Shown here: one piece after another, positions 51,284 through 64,000 of the stretch
Layout: each line of letters starts with the position of its first letter
Numbering within the stretch: the stretch's first letter is position 1
Origin: JALHNI01 sp044226365
GTDB taxonomy: Bacteria; Acidobacteriota; Terriglobia; Bryobacterales; Bryobacteraceae
Direction of reading: 5' to 3'
Assembly: GCA_044226365.1 (NCBI GenBank)
Contig: JBGAHE010000021.1
Location: 10,038-74,037 of the forward strand
Length of the DNA stretch: 64,000 nt
Notes under the pieces: generated by a model
The model's database searches: none
Told to the model about the DNA's origin: nothing
What the model saw: only the letters and a program-made list of their open reading frames with translations
Made by a program: the position numbers and the translations under genes

Positions 51284-54200
51284 TTAGAATTGCAGCCGCA
51301 GCGACACCTGCCCGGTGCGCCCACCGCCGAAGTCGACGCCGCGCGAACCAGTGATACGCCCGAAGCTGCTGTCCGCAATGTTCAGGACCGGATCACCCAG
51401 ATTCGTCCAGTTCGGCAGATTGGTGAAGCTACCCTCCAAGCGAAGAAACACCCGCTCGGTGATGGCGAACTTCTTGCTCAACGCCGCATTGAGCCCGAAC
51501 GTTCCCGGCCCCACGTTGATGCCGACTCCCGAATTACCGAAACGCCCGATGGGCGGCGCCGTACCCACCACCACGCCGACCGCGCAGTTGAACTGATTGG
51601 GACCCACGTCGCGACCCGGACAAACGAAGGCGCTCCGATCGAGCCAGCCATCGCGAGTAGGCTCGCTCAGCGTGCCCGAGCCGACGCGATCCGGACGCTG
51701 CGTGCCGCGGCTCGCCGCGTTCGTCCCCGAAGGATCCCCGCCGGCAAATGTCGGCGTCAGAAACGGGCCCGATTGCAGCGTGAAGATCGTCGAGAACTGC
51801 CAACCGCCAAACACCATGTCCGCGGGACGCTTCGCCTGATTGAAGTAACGCCGTCCCTTGCCGAACGGAAGTTCGTACACCATCGTGTTCACGAAACGAT
51901 GCCGCCGAGTGGCGTATACGTCACCGCGATCGCCTTTCCGGTTCAGTGAATTCGTCACGCGGCCTCCGCCCGTCTCACCGGCAAAGCTGCTCGGGTTGGG
52001 GCCGGCATTGTCCGCCAGATTCTTCGCCAACGTGTAGGCGGACGTGAAGGTCAAACCGCCCGAGAATCGTCGATTCAACTCCACCTGCAGTGAGTTGTAA
52101 AGCGCGTTCGCCCCTGCGTCACGGCTGAAGATCAGACCCCAATTCGGGAACGGGCGATCGGTATTCGGACGCTGCGAGAAGTAGGTCGTCGAGGGGGCCA
52201 TCTGATTGACGTCCGGAGCCCACGGCAACTGGCTGGAAGTGTTCCCAATGTAAGAGACGCGCAGCCCAAGCGTGCTGGCCAACTGACGATCGATCGAGAA
52301 GGACCATTGGGCCATTTGCGGCGGCTTGAAGTCGATCTGATTCGCCGTCCGGAACTCGAATGTCCCCACCGCACCGGAACGAATCCCGCTGCCCGGCGTC
52401 CGTGTATCCGGCAGCGCGAAGATCGGCCGCCCGTCGCTACCTACGTTGTTGAAGTTGCGCACGTCGCTTTGCACGGTACCAGTCAGCGAGAAGAAGATCG
52501 AGCCCAGGAGGATCATGTTGTACAGCCCGAAACTGCTGCGGATCGTCGTCTTGTCGTTCAACCGATAAGCAAATCCCAGTCGCGGCAGAAACTGAGTCTT
52601 GTAAGTCTTGCGCAGGGCTTCTGGCAACCCCACCTGTTCCGCCGTGACGATCGGCGTACACGGCACTCCGTTGATGGCCGCCGCGGGGCAGGCATTGATT
52701 GAGGTCAACGCCCCGGGAGCCACCAGATCGCGCGCACGGGGATCGCTCATCAGCACCACCTGCCCCGTCCGCGGAATCGTCCGATCGAAGTTCGCGATGT
52801 TCAAGCCCGCGTCCGAGTACCCGGGATGCAATTCGTAGCGCAGACCCACGTCGACGGTCAGCTTCTTCGTCACGCGGATCGTGTCCTGGATATACGTCTT
52901 GTAGTGCATCGCCCGGCCGTCGTTGTCGCTCGACAAGACAGCGATCGAACTCGATAGCGGCGTCCCCAGCAGAAAGTCCGCGAACGGATCGCCGGAGAAG
53001 TTGCCCGAAAAGCTGAAGTCCCCGTAGTTGTTGCCCGTCGTAAAGCCGAGCGACGATTGGCCTACCAGGCGGCGAATATCGATGCCGGTCTTGATCGTGT
53101 GTCGGCCCTTGATCCAAGTGAGGTTGTCGATGAACTGGGTGTTCGAGGAAACTGAGAAGCCCGGGCGGCCCTTGCTGACGCCTGTGTAGTTGGTGATGGC
53201 AAAGTTCGGCAAACCGTTGAAAAAGATGTCCCGCTGAATATCCTTCAGATTGAGGGCGTTCGTGAACGCCCGGCCGTCGAAGTTGAAGATGCTCGAGCTG
53301 TCGGCGATCACTTTGCCGAAGCGAAATTCGTTCAGCAGCGTCGGACGAATCGTGTAGGTCCAGGACGCCGTGCCCTGATAGTTCTTCTCAATCGTTGTAT
53401 CGCTCGGTAGCAGCAGCGAGTTCGTTGAAGACGACGGATTCCGCTTTGTATTAAAGCGCCCGAACATGGTGTGCTTCGCGTTGAAGGTATGGTCGACGCG
53501 GGCTTCGTATTGATCGGAGTTTACGTCGGTCGGCACGTTCGTCCGATAGTTGTTCGCTGTGCGGCGGTCCGTTGTGCCAAAGTTGATCTCCGGATACAAC
53601 GTCATCACCGCCTTGGAGACGGCATTGATGCGGCTGGCCGGAATGACATTGCCGGGGAAGGGAACGCGCGTATACGGATCGACAATGTTCACGCCCTCGC
53701 GGCTGAAATCACCGTTCTTCACGAACGTCGTCGGCACCGTGTTCTGAATGGTCCCCTGCCGCGGATAGCGCATCGACTCCCAGGTGAAATAGAAGAAGGT
53801 CTTGTTGCGGCCGTCGTAGACCTTGGGCAACACCACCGGACCGCCGATCGTCCCACCAAACGTGTTCCCGATCTTCGCCGGCAGCGTGTTCTGGCCGTAT
53901 GACCGGGCATCGAGGGCCTTGTTCTGGTGATACCAAAACAGCGCGCCGTGCGGCGTATTCGACCCGCTCTTCGACGTCACCGTAATGTCGCCCGGCTGCC
54001 CGTATTCCGCCGTGTTGCCCACGCCCTGCACCTTGATCTCTGAAATCGACTCCACTGAAAGGAACTGATTGCGGTTCGGACTGTTACCCGTCAACTGCGT
54101 TACCGAGATGCCGTCAATGCTCGACTCGGACTGTGCCGGTAGCCCACCCTGAATCGAGTACCCGCCGCCGTTATCGCCCTGCACCCCGGGTAGCGTCTGC

Positions 54201-54694
54201 AGCAAGCCATACGGCGTGGTGCTCCCGGCGCCGCGCACGTTCGACGGCAAATTCAGCACACTCTCGGGCGTCAGATTCGAACTGATCGCCGGGTTATCGG
54301 TCGCAATCACGCCGGCGCTCGAAGTGACTTCCACGGTCTGCGTCGCCTCGCCCACCTGCAGACTCACATCAACGCGCAGCGTCTGCCGAGCCACCAGCAT
54401 CAAGTCGGATACTTTGAAGGCGCGGAAGCCCGCAAACGTCACGCTTACCTCATAAGGACCAGCTTTCACGTTCTGAAACTCGTATACCCCGTTGGCATCC
54501 GACACGGCTTCGCGCTTTGAGTTTTCGGCGGTATTCCGTAACTCCACCTTCGCGCCCCGAACTACCCCGCCCGATGAATCGCGCACATCCCCCAGGACGA
54601 CGCCGAACGTCGATTGCGCGTTCGCAATACCCCAAAATACTGACCCTAATGTTGCAAATATGTACAGGAACACCTTGCGTGTCGTGTGCGTCAT
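51284..54694 (-). CDS. Second TonB-dependent receptor-like protein (Oar type)
   Basis: 1136 residues from the ATG at 54694; a GTG at 54718 is an alternative and neither has a clear ribosome binding site. Signal peptide (VFLYIFATLGSVFWGIANAQ), regulatory domain (VLGDVRDSSGGVVRGAKVEL), plug (SIQGGLPAQSESSIDGISVT), then a large barrel ending DFGGGRTGQVSLRLQF. It has the same layout as the gene at 47054 but is clearly divergent in the barrel. It follows the acyl-CoA synthetase gene by 47 bp on the same strand, so a three-gene transcript with the enolase-family gene is likely. Confidence 0.88.
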   Translation of the reverse strand: MTHTTRKVFLYIFATLGSVFWGIANAQSTFGVVLGDVRDSSGGVVRGAKVELRNTAENSKREAVSDANGVYEFQNVKAGPYEVSVTFAGFRAFKVSDLMLVARQTLRVDVSLQVGEATQTVEVTSSAGVIATDNPAISSNLTPESVLNLPSNVRGAGSTTPYGLLQTLPGVQGDNGGGYSIQGGLPAQSESSIDGISVTQLTGNSPNRNQFLSVESISEIKVQGVGNTAEYGQPGDITVTSKSGSNTPHGALFWYHQNKALDARSYGQNTLPAKIGNTFGGTIGGPVVLPKVYDGRNKTFFYFTWESMRYPRQGTIQNTVPTTFVKNGDFSREGVNIVDPYTRVPFPGNVIPASRINAVSKAVMTLYPEINFGTTDRRTANNYRTNVPTDVNSDQYEARVDHTFNAKHTMFGRFNTKRNPSSSTNSLLLPSDTTIEKNYQGTASWTYTIRPTLLNEFRFGKVIADSSSIFNFDGRAFTNALNLKDIQRDIFFNGLPNFAITNYTGVSKGRPGFSVSSNTQFIDNLTWIKGRHTIKTGIDIRRLVGQSSLGFTTGNNYGDFSFSGNFSGDPFADFLLGTPLSSSIAVLSSDNDGRAMHYKTYIQDTIRVTKKLTVDVGLRYELHPGYSDAGLNIANFDRTIPRTGQVVLMSDPRARDLVAPGALTSINACPAAAINGVPCTPIVTAEQVGLPEALRKTYKTQFLPRLGFAYRLNDKTTIRSSFGLYNMILLGSIFFSLTGTVQSDVRNFNNVGSDGRPIFALPDTRTPGSGIRSGAVGTFEFRTANQIDFKPPQMAQWSFSIDRQLASTLGLRVSYIGNTSSQLPWAPDVNQMAPSTTYFSQRPNTDRPFPNWGLIFSRDAGANALYNSLQVELNRRFSGGLTFTSAYTLAKNLADNAGPNPSSFAGETGGGRVTNSLNRKGDRGDVYATRRHRFVNTMVYELPFGKGRRYFNQAKRPADMVFGGWQFSTIFTLQSGPFLTPTFAGGDPSGTNAASRGTQRPDRVGSGTLSEPTRDGWLDRSAFVCPGRDVGPNQFNCAVGVVVGTAPPIGRFGNSGVGINVGPGTFGLNAALSKKFAITERVFLRLEGSFTNLPNWTNLGDPVLNIADSSFGRITGSRGVDFGGGRTGQVSLRLQF

Positions 54695-54741
54695 GACTGA
54701 AGAGAATAGCACCCACACGTTTGCAAATCATGACAACTTGT

Positions 54742-56193
54742 TCACAATCTTGGTGGCGGTAGCAGGTGCTTCTGGATTTTGCCCAAAGCCGTCCTCGGTA
54801 AATGCTCCACCGCGACAAACGCTCGCGGAATCTTGAACGATGCCAGATGCTCGCGGCACGCCGCTTCGAGCGCTTGTGCCTCGAACTCACCGACCACGTA
54901 GGCAACCGGAATTTCACCCCGCCGCACGTCGGCAACTCCTGTCACCGCCACCTCTCTCACGCCAGGCTGTTCTGCCAGAAACTCCTCGATTTCACGCGGG
55001 TAGATATTGAAGCCGCCGGAGATGATCAAGTCGCTGCGCCGCCCCTGCAGGGTGTAGTAGCCGTCGACCGAGCGCATCGCCAAGTCGCCGGTTCGAAACC
55101 ATCCGTCTCGATATGCCGCTTCTGTCGCTTCCGGACGCCGCCAATAACCTGCAAACAGATTCGGCCCGCGCAAGTGCAACTCGCCCGTTTCGCCATCAGC
55201 CACCGGCTCACCGCTCGGATTGAGATTTCGCACCTGAACTCCGGGCAACGCCATGCCCACCGACCCGGGCCGCCGCTCCCCGACGTAAGGATTCGAGAGA
55301 TTCATTAGCGTCTCGCTCATCCCATAACGCTCGAGAATGGTGTGCGCGTAACGCCTCGCGAACTCCTCCAGTACCGTCGCCGGCAGCGGCGCCGATCCCG
55401 AAACAAACAGCCGCATTCCTGTTCCGATCTCCGCCGCCGTTGCGTCGTCCCACTCCAGCATCCTGCTGTACATCGTCGGCACGCCGAAGAATACGGTGGG
55501 ACGGAACTCGCGCATCCATCCCGCAGCCTGATCGTGCACAAACCGCTCGGTGAGCCGCATCCGGCACCCGCTAGCCAGCCAACAATGCACGCCGTTTCCC
55601 AAACCATGGACGTGGAACAACGGCAACGTCAACAACAGGCGGTCTGCCGCGCTGAATTGCCACGCCGTCACCAGACCCACCGCGTTCACCACGAAATTCT
55701 GCTGCGTCAGGATCGCGCCTTTGGCGACGCCGGTAGTCCCCGACGTGTAAACGATCGCCGCCGGTGCCTCCGCGTCGAGCACGTTCACCACGCGCTGCTC
55801 ACTCTGTCCCCGCGCCTGGTCTCGCAGTTCTTCCACCAGCCATACAGACACGCCTTCACCGGCAAACTCCCGCAAGCTGTCGTTGGTGACGATCGCCGCC
55901 GGTTCCGCATCGCGCAGAATATGACTGACCTCGCGTCCGCGGTAAAGCACATTCACCGGGACAAAGATCACTCCCAGTCGTGTGGCCGCCAAAAAGATTT
56001 CGATGAACTCGAGACAGTTAGGCAGGTAGACGGCGAGCCGATCGCCTTGGCGCAAGCCTCGGGCCAGTAGCACCTGCGCCATCCGGCTCACTCGCCGGTC
56101 CAACTCCCCAAAGGTGTACTCGCGGTCCCATTCCAGGGCGACCGCGTCGCGTCGCCCCACCAGAGACAGATCAAACAGTGCGGTGAGCGTCAT
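54742..56193 (-). CDS. AMP-binding acyl-CoA synthetase (MatB-like)
   Basis: 483 residues. AIVYTSGTTGVAKGAI is the P-loop, RYGMSETLMN the core motif, GWFRTGDLAM and GRRSDLIISGGFNIYPREIE the hinge/A8 region, and LPRTALGKIQKHLL carries the C-terminal catalytic Lys. It activates a carboxylic acid with ATP and CoA. The short size and the ERYGMSET form resemble malonyl/methylmalonyl-CoA synthetases, but the acid is not certain. Its ATG follows the TAA of the enolase-family gene directly, so translation is probably coupled. Confidence 0.87.
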   Translation of the reverse strand: MTLTALFDLSLVGRRDAVALEWDREYTFGELDRRVSRMAQVLLARGLRQGDRLAVYLPNCLEFIEIFLAATRLGVIFVPVNVLYRGREVSHILRDAEPAAIVTNDSLREFAGEGVSVWLVEELRDQARGQSEQRVVNVLDAEAPAAIVYTSGTTGVAKGAILTQQNFVVNAVGLVTAWQFSAADRLLLTLPLFHVHGLGNGVHCWLASGCRMRLTERFVHDQAAGWMREFRPTVFFGVPTMYSRMLEWDDATAAEIGTGMRLFVSGSAPLPATVLEEFARRYAHTILERYGMSETLMNLSNPYVGERRPGSVGMALPGVQVRNLNPSGEPVADGETGELHLRGPNLFAGYWRRPEATEAAYRDGWFRTGDLAMRSVDGYYTLQGRRSDLIISGGFNIYPREIEEFLAEQPGVREVAVTGVADVRRGEIPVAYVVGEFEAQALEAACREHLASFKIPRAFVAVEHLPRTALGKIQKHLLPPPRL

Positions 56194-57432
56194 TTACCAG
56201 TTCGTGTACGAGCCGTCCGGACGGCGAATCATCGGAATCGCCGTATAGCGCTCTTTATACTCTCCGATCATTTGCAGCTTCGTTGTATCCACTTCCACGC
56301 CGATGCCCGGCCGTTCATTGGGCCACAGCTTGCCGTTCTTGAGATCGTAGTGGTGGTTCAGATAAGGCCACGGCCGTGTCCCGCCCATCACCATCTCCAT
56401 CAACACCGGCCCCGGGAACGCCACCGAACAGTGCACCATTGCCGCTTCGGAGATCGGCCCGGTAAAGTGCGGTACCACCCCCGTGTAATGGGTCTCGCAC
56501 AGTGCGGCGATCTTCTGGAACTCGGTAATGCCACCCACGTTCGGAATCGTCGCGCGTGCATAGTCGATCAGGTGCTGCTGGATCAGTTCGTTCCATTCCC
56601 ACTTCGGCCCGAACTGCTCTCCCACCGCGATCGGCACCTTCACTTGCTGTCGCAATTGCCGGTACACGCCCGGATTCTCGCTCCGAACCAGATCCTCCAC
56701 AAAATAAGGCCGTAATGGCTCGATCTCGTTCGCCAGCGTAATGGCGTCCGGCATATCGAGTTCGGTGTGGAAGTCGATACACCACCCGCCATCCTTGCCC
56801 ACGCCCTCGCGCACCTGCCGGCACAGCTCCGCCACCCGCTTCACATTCTCAAACCGATCCACCACCGGTCCGCGACCGTCCGTCGAGATGCGATACGCCC
56901 GGAATCCCGCCTCAGCACACGCCCGCGCCACTTCCTTCGGCGTACCCTGCGCCGGATAGCCAGTTGAATAGCACTCCACATACTCGCGGGACTGCCCCCC
57001 GAGCAGTTGGTACACCGGCACGCCCAGCGCCTTACCCTTCAGATCCCAGAGCGCCACGTCCAAGGCGCCCAACGCGTGCACCTTCTCCCGTCCCGCCGGA
57101 TAGAAGTAGCCGCGATACATCATCTGCCACATGCGGTCCGTACGGAAAGGATCTTCGCCGATCAGCATCGACGCGCACTGCTCCATCGTGTCGCCCGATC
57201 CGCCCTCGCCAACGCCCACCAACCCGGAGTCGGTCTCCACCAGCACCACATTCGTGCTCTGGTTGAACGTAGGCTGCTTCGTATTCGGCCGTCCGGCGGC
57301 ATCGGTCGGCGTCCGGAAGTAACGAACTCGCGTGATCTTGGTCTTGGGCAACCCCAACGCGCTTGCCTCATCCGCCATTGCCATGGCGCCGGCCGCTGCG
57401 CCGCAACTCTTCAAAAATGCTCGTCGATTCAT
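56194..57432 (-). CDS. Enolase-superfamily (mandelate racemase-type) dehydratase, Tat-exported
   Basis: 412 residues. A Tat signal, NRRAFLKSCGAAAGAMAMAD, is followed by the capping domain (VLVETDSGLVGVGEGGSG) and the barrel with metal ligands in CIDFHTELDMPD, PYFVEDLVRSENP and PIAVGEQFGPKWEW, plus NVGGITEFQKIAALCE and VPHFTGPISEAAMVH. Family members dehydrate sugar acids such as galactonate or gluconate. Export from the cytoplasm is unusual for this family, so it may act on extracellular or periplasmic sugar acids. It is the first gene of the enolase-AMP ligase-TonB run. Confidence 0.87.
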   Translation of the reverse strand: MNRRAFLKSCGAAAGAMAMADEASALGLPKTKITRVRYFRTPTDAAGRPNTKQPTFNQSTNVVLVETDSGLVGVGEGGSGDTMEQCASMLIGEDPFRTDRMWQMMYRGYFYPAGREKVHALGALDVALWDLKGKALGVPVYQLLGGQSREYVECYSTGYPAQGTPKEVARACAEAGFRAYRISTDGRGPVVDRFENVKRVAELCRQVREGVGKDGGWCIDFHTELDMPDAITLANEIEPLRPYFVEDLVRSENPGVYRQLRQQVKVPIAVGEQFGPKWEWNELIQQHLIDYARATIPNVGGITEFQKIAALCETHYTGVVPHFTGPISEAAMVHCSVAFPGPVLMEMVMGGTRPWPYLNHHYDLKNGKLWPNERPGIGVEVDTTKLQMIGEYKERYTAIPMIRRPDGSYTNW

Positions 57433-57648
57433 CGCTCAGCTATCCTATCGTTAAAATGTCCAGCGTCCATCCCACGCGTCCGTAAGCCTCCCCAGGGACC
57501 CCGAGGACTCTCCCGAAATCCTCACGACTTGCACAGGTCCCTCGGAGTCTGGTAACTTAGAAACTGTCCGATTCCTCAGATTTGGGAGATCCTCCAAGCT
57601 GCGTGCGTTCGCACAACGCCTCAAAGGGTCGCTTGGACCAGTCAATAT

Positions 57649-58359
57649 ATGGCAAATAAACCCGGTAAGAAGTATACTGCTGCGGCCAAACAGGTCGAGG
57701 CGCGTCTCTACGCCCTCGCCGAAGCCGTTCCGCTCATTCAAAAAATTAAGTTCTCGAAGTTCAATGAGACGGTGGAAGTTCACATGCGCCTTGGCGTCGA
57801 CCCCAAGCAGGCCGACCAAATGGTTCGTGGCACCATCGTTCTGCCGAACGGCTTGGGTAAGTCTGTCCGCGTCCTGGTGATCGCCTCCGGCGACAAGATC
57901 AAGGCGGCGGAAGATGCCGGTGCTGACTTCTTCGGCGGCGACGAAATCATCGAGAAAATCCTCAAGGAAAACTGGCTCGACTACGACGTGATCGTGGCCA
58001 CCCCCGACATGATGCGCGGTATGGCGCGTCTTGGTAAGCTGCTCGGGCCCCGCGGCCTGATGCCGAATCCGAAAACCGGCACGGTCACCACCGATGTGGC
58101 GACTGCGGTGAAGGAAGCCAAAGCGGGCAAGGTTGAATTCCGTGTCGACAAAACGGGCGTGATCCATGCCCCGGTCGGTAAGACTGGCTTTGATACGGCG
58201 AAGCTCCTTGAGAACGCCGAAACTCTGATCAATGCCGTGGTTCGTGCGAAGCCCGCGGCGGCCAAGGGCAAGTATGTCAAGTCGATCACGGTGTGTTCGA
58301 CCATGGGCCCTGGTGTGCCCCTTGATCCGGCGCCCTTCGCGGTTGCGCTGAAGGCGTAG
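57649..58359 (+). CDS. rplA: Ribosomal protein L1
   Basis: 236 residues. KKYTAAAKQVEARLYALAEA, FNETVEVHMRLGVDPKQADQ, VRGTIVLPNGLGK, LGKLLGPRGLMPNPKTGTVT and GKVEFRVDKTGVIHAPVG are conserved L1 stretches. It binds 23S rRNA at the mobile L1 stalk and can repress its own mRNA. rplK, which normally precedes it, is not upstream; instead the divergent dehydratase gene starts 216 bp away, so this cluster needs its own promoter in that gap. I see no clear one. Confidence 0.97.
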   Translation: MANKPGKKYTAAAKQVEARLYALAEAVPLIQKIKFSKFNETVEVHMRLGVDPKQADQMVRGTIVLPNGLGKSVRVLVIASGDKIKAAEDAGADFFGGDEIIEKILKENWLDYDVIVATPDMMRGMARLGKLLGPRGLMPNPKTGTVTTDVATAVKEAKAGKVEFRVDKTGVIHAPVGKTGFDTAKLLENAETLINAVVRAKPAAAKGKYVKSITVCSTMGPGVPLDPAPFAVALKA

Positions 58360-58379
58360 TCCGGAATTAGGAGCAGGTA

Positions 58380-58907
58380 ATGAAAGACAAGAATCAAAAG
58401 AAGCAGGAACTGGATGCGCTGCGTGCTGAGCTCGAAGCCACGCGCAATCTGTTCGTCACCAGTTTCAGTAAGCTCACCGTTGCTCAGGATTTCGCGCTCC
58501 GCAAGGTGATCAAGGAAGTGGGCGGCGACTATCAGGTCGTCAAGAACACGATCGCCGAAAAGGCCAGCGAAGGGCTGGATCATGCCCCCGCTCTCAAGGG
58601 CTTGGTGGGTATGAATTCGGTTGCCTGGACGCAGGGCGATGTTGTCGCTCTCGCCAAGGTGCTCACGAAGTACGCCAAGGACAATCCGGCCTTTACTTTT
58701 AAGGCTGGCGTGGTGGAGGGTCGGGTCATTGACGTCAAAGCGGTCAATGAGTTGGCCAACCTGCCGTCCAAGGAAGAAATCTATGCCAAGCTGCTGTGGC
58801 TTATTCAGGCCCCGGCGCAACGCTTGGTCACGGTCACCAATGCCGTCTCCCGCAATCTCGCGGTGGTCGTCGATCAGGGTGTCAAGGAAAACAAGTTTCA
58901 GGCTTAA
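58380..58907 (+). CDS. rplJ: Ribosomal protein L10
   Basis: 175 residues with AGGAG before the ATG. SFSKLTVAQDFALRKVIKEV, VVKNTIAEKASEG and KEEIYAKLLWLIQAPAQRLV are L10-like. It anchors the L7/L12 stalk to the 50S subunit. Only 20 bp separate it from rplA, so the long leader used for L10 autoregulation in E. coli is absent here. The N-terminus is rich in Lys and Gln (KDKNQKKQELDAL). Confidence 0.95.
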   Translation: MKDKNQKKQELDALRAELEATRNLFVTSFSKLTVAQDFALRKVIKEVGGDYQVVKNTIAEKASEGLDHAPALKGLVGMNSVAWTQGDVVALAKVLTKYAKDNPAFTFKAGVVEGRVIDVKAVNELANLPSKEEIYAKLLWLIQAPAQRLVTVTNAVSRNLAVVVDQGVKENKFQA

Positions 58908-58960
58908 GTTGGGCTCGCCCGAACTGAAGCGATAAAGATTACGAAGGAAGGTATAGGGAA

Positions 58961-59341
58961 ATGGCGGACATCAACGCGATTGCAGAAAGTATCCAGGGCC
59001 TGACGCTGCTCGAGGCGTCCCAGCTCGTTAAGTTGCTCGAAGAGAAGTTGGGCGTGTCGGCGGCGGCGGCCGTGGCGGCGGCTCCGGCGGCCGGTGCGGC
59101 GGCGGCTGCGGCTCCCGCGGCGGAAGAAAAGACCGAATTCACGGTCATCCTTGCTTCGGCCGGCGCCAACAAGATCAATGTCATCAAAGTGGTGCGCGAA
59201 GTCACCAGCCTCGGTCTCAAAGAAGCCAAGGACCTGGTGGACGGCGCTCCCAAGCCCATCAAGGAAGGCGTCAGCAAGGAAGAAGCTGCCACCATCCAGA
59301 AGAAGTTCGTCGACGCCGGTGCGACGGTCGAGGTTAAGTAG
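58961..59341 (+). CDS. rplL: Ribosomal protein L7/L12
   Basis: 126 residues. The N-terminal dimer domain (LTLLEASQLVKLLEEKLGVS) is followed by an Ala/Pro-rich flexible hinge (AAAVAAAPAAGAAAAAAPAA) and the C-terminal factor-binding domain (EFTVILASAGANKINVIKVV, REVTSLGLKEAKDLVDGAPK). Standard length and order. It recruits translation factors to the ribosome. Confidence 0.97.
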   Translation: MADINAIAESIQGLTLLEASQLVKLLEEKLGVSAAAAVAAAPAAGAAAAAAPAAEEKTEFTVILASAGANKINVIKVVREVTSLGLKEAKDLVDGAPKPIKEGVSKEEAATIQKKFVDAGATVEVK

Positions 59342-59774
59342 CTTCGCCGTCTCCCATTAGCCGGTCGTTTCAGATTCGGCGGCGGGCCAGTTGCTCTGCT
59401 TCCCCCGGGACCCCGGGGCGAGGTTGATGAACTGGCCCGCCTTCTGCTGTTTTGAGGATTTTTCCGCCGTTTGACGCGGCTGTGAGTCTTCTGTTAACCT
59501 TCAGTTGATAATGGCGCGGTGTGTCCCCTTTCGGGCGACTTTGTTGTCTGCTTCCTTGCCGTCAGTTGCGAAACGAACCCATATTGTCGATCTCTCCCGT
59601 CTTGATCGGTCGAAGCCGTGTGTCGGCGCCCCCGAATCAGGTCGTGCGGGTGTCGTGTCCCCCTGTGTTTGTTTATTCTTCAAGTGAAGCCGCCTGCATT
59701 GTTCCCGGCCGCCGTCAGTCTATTTGAGCGCGCGTTCGAGCAGCCATCGAGCTGATAAGTGAGGAGCAAGAAAA
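59342..59774 (+). other. 433-bp rplL-rpoB gap
   Basis: Holds a strong hairpin (separate entry) and otherwise no gene I can support; short ORFs on both strands in its middle lack family features and good start signals. A TTGACG at 59471-59476 could be a -35 box, but no matching -10 is seen at normal spacing. The last 15 bases have GTGAGGAGCAAG, the rpoB ribosome binding site. Confidence 0.7.
59381..59455 (+). terminator. Hairpin between rplL and rpoB, likely attenuator
   Basis: A perfect 12-bp stem, GGCGGGCCAGTT (59381-59392) with AACTGGCCCGCC (59430-59441), carries an inner hairpin CCCCGG/CCGGGG (59403-59408, 59413-59418). TTCTGCTGTTTT follows. It is in the same place as the partial terminator/RNase III site between rplL and rpoB in E. 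coli, which lowers rpoB expression relative to L7/L12. Its function here is inferred from position and structure. Confidence 0.65.

Positions 59775-64000
<4,226 letters not shown>

Noticed and set aside
59031..59120. GC-rich repeat in rplL as a possible microsatellite
   Set aside because: It simply encodes the Ala/Pro hinge expected in L7/L12.
59505..59687. 60-codon ORFs on both strands in the rplL-rpoB gap
   Set aside because: No ribosome binding site or family resemblance; overlapping frames on both strands suggest chance.

Overview
The window looks like chromosomal DNA of an Acidobacteriota species, probably of the Bryobacterales/Solibacterales group. This rests on gene content and protein style, not on a database search. 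The pointers are two very large TonB-dependent receptor-like proteins with an N-terminal carboxypeptidase-like domain, a DUF1592/DUF1552 pair next to a cytochrome c-quinoprotein fusion, an SBBP beta-propeller protein, many GTG/TTG starts, and a moderately high GC content with dense packing on both strands. No rRNA, tRNA, CRISPR array or insertion sequence was seen.

Layout. 1-11.3 kb is mixed housekeeping: a truncated DUF885 lipoprotein, a PHP phosphoesterase, YgfZ, a MacA/MacB-like efflux adaptor plus ATPase, a family-5 uracil-DNA glycosylase, a hydroxyacid dehydrogenase, dxr-rseP, and a fused GT81-like glycosyltransferase/HAD phosphatase. 11.5-25.2 kb holds pta, mdh, a SET-domain methyltransferase, a block of ChbG-like deacetylase, quinoprotein, DUF1592 and DUF1552 genes, thrC, an SBBP protein, udk and a DUF151 bifunctional nuclease.

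25.2-38.9 kb is one uninterrupted minus-strand virion block: terminase large subunit, portal, scaffold, P22-type coat protein, connectors, tail tube, tail chaperone with a frameshift extension, a short tape measure, two related distal tail proteins and a 1300-residue tail hub. I see no integrase, replication, lysis or repressor gene, and housekeeping genes abut both ends. It has the size and layout of a gene transfer agent or a domesticated prophage. Its clearest molecular signal is a canonical -1 slippery heptamer one codon before the stop of the tail chaperone gene, which would fuse it to the next ORF as lambda G/GT does.

39.1-57.4 kb carries a ribBA-like fusion with a degenerate second domain, then what looks like a sugar-acid utilisation region: two MFS transporters, an IlvD/Edd dehydratase, two TonB-like receptors, a GntR/FCD regulator with a perfect 14-bp palindrome upstream, an acyl-CoA synthetase and an enolase-superfamily dehydratase. 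57.6-64 kb is rplA-rplJ-rplL-rpoB. rplK is missing from its usual place, a strong hairpin lies between rplL and rpoB, and RpoB carries an extra insert of about 60 residues with four paired-cysteine motifs.
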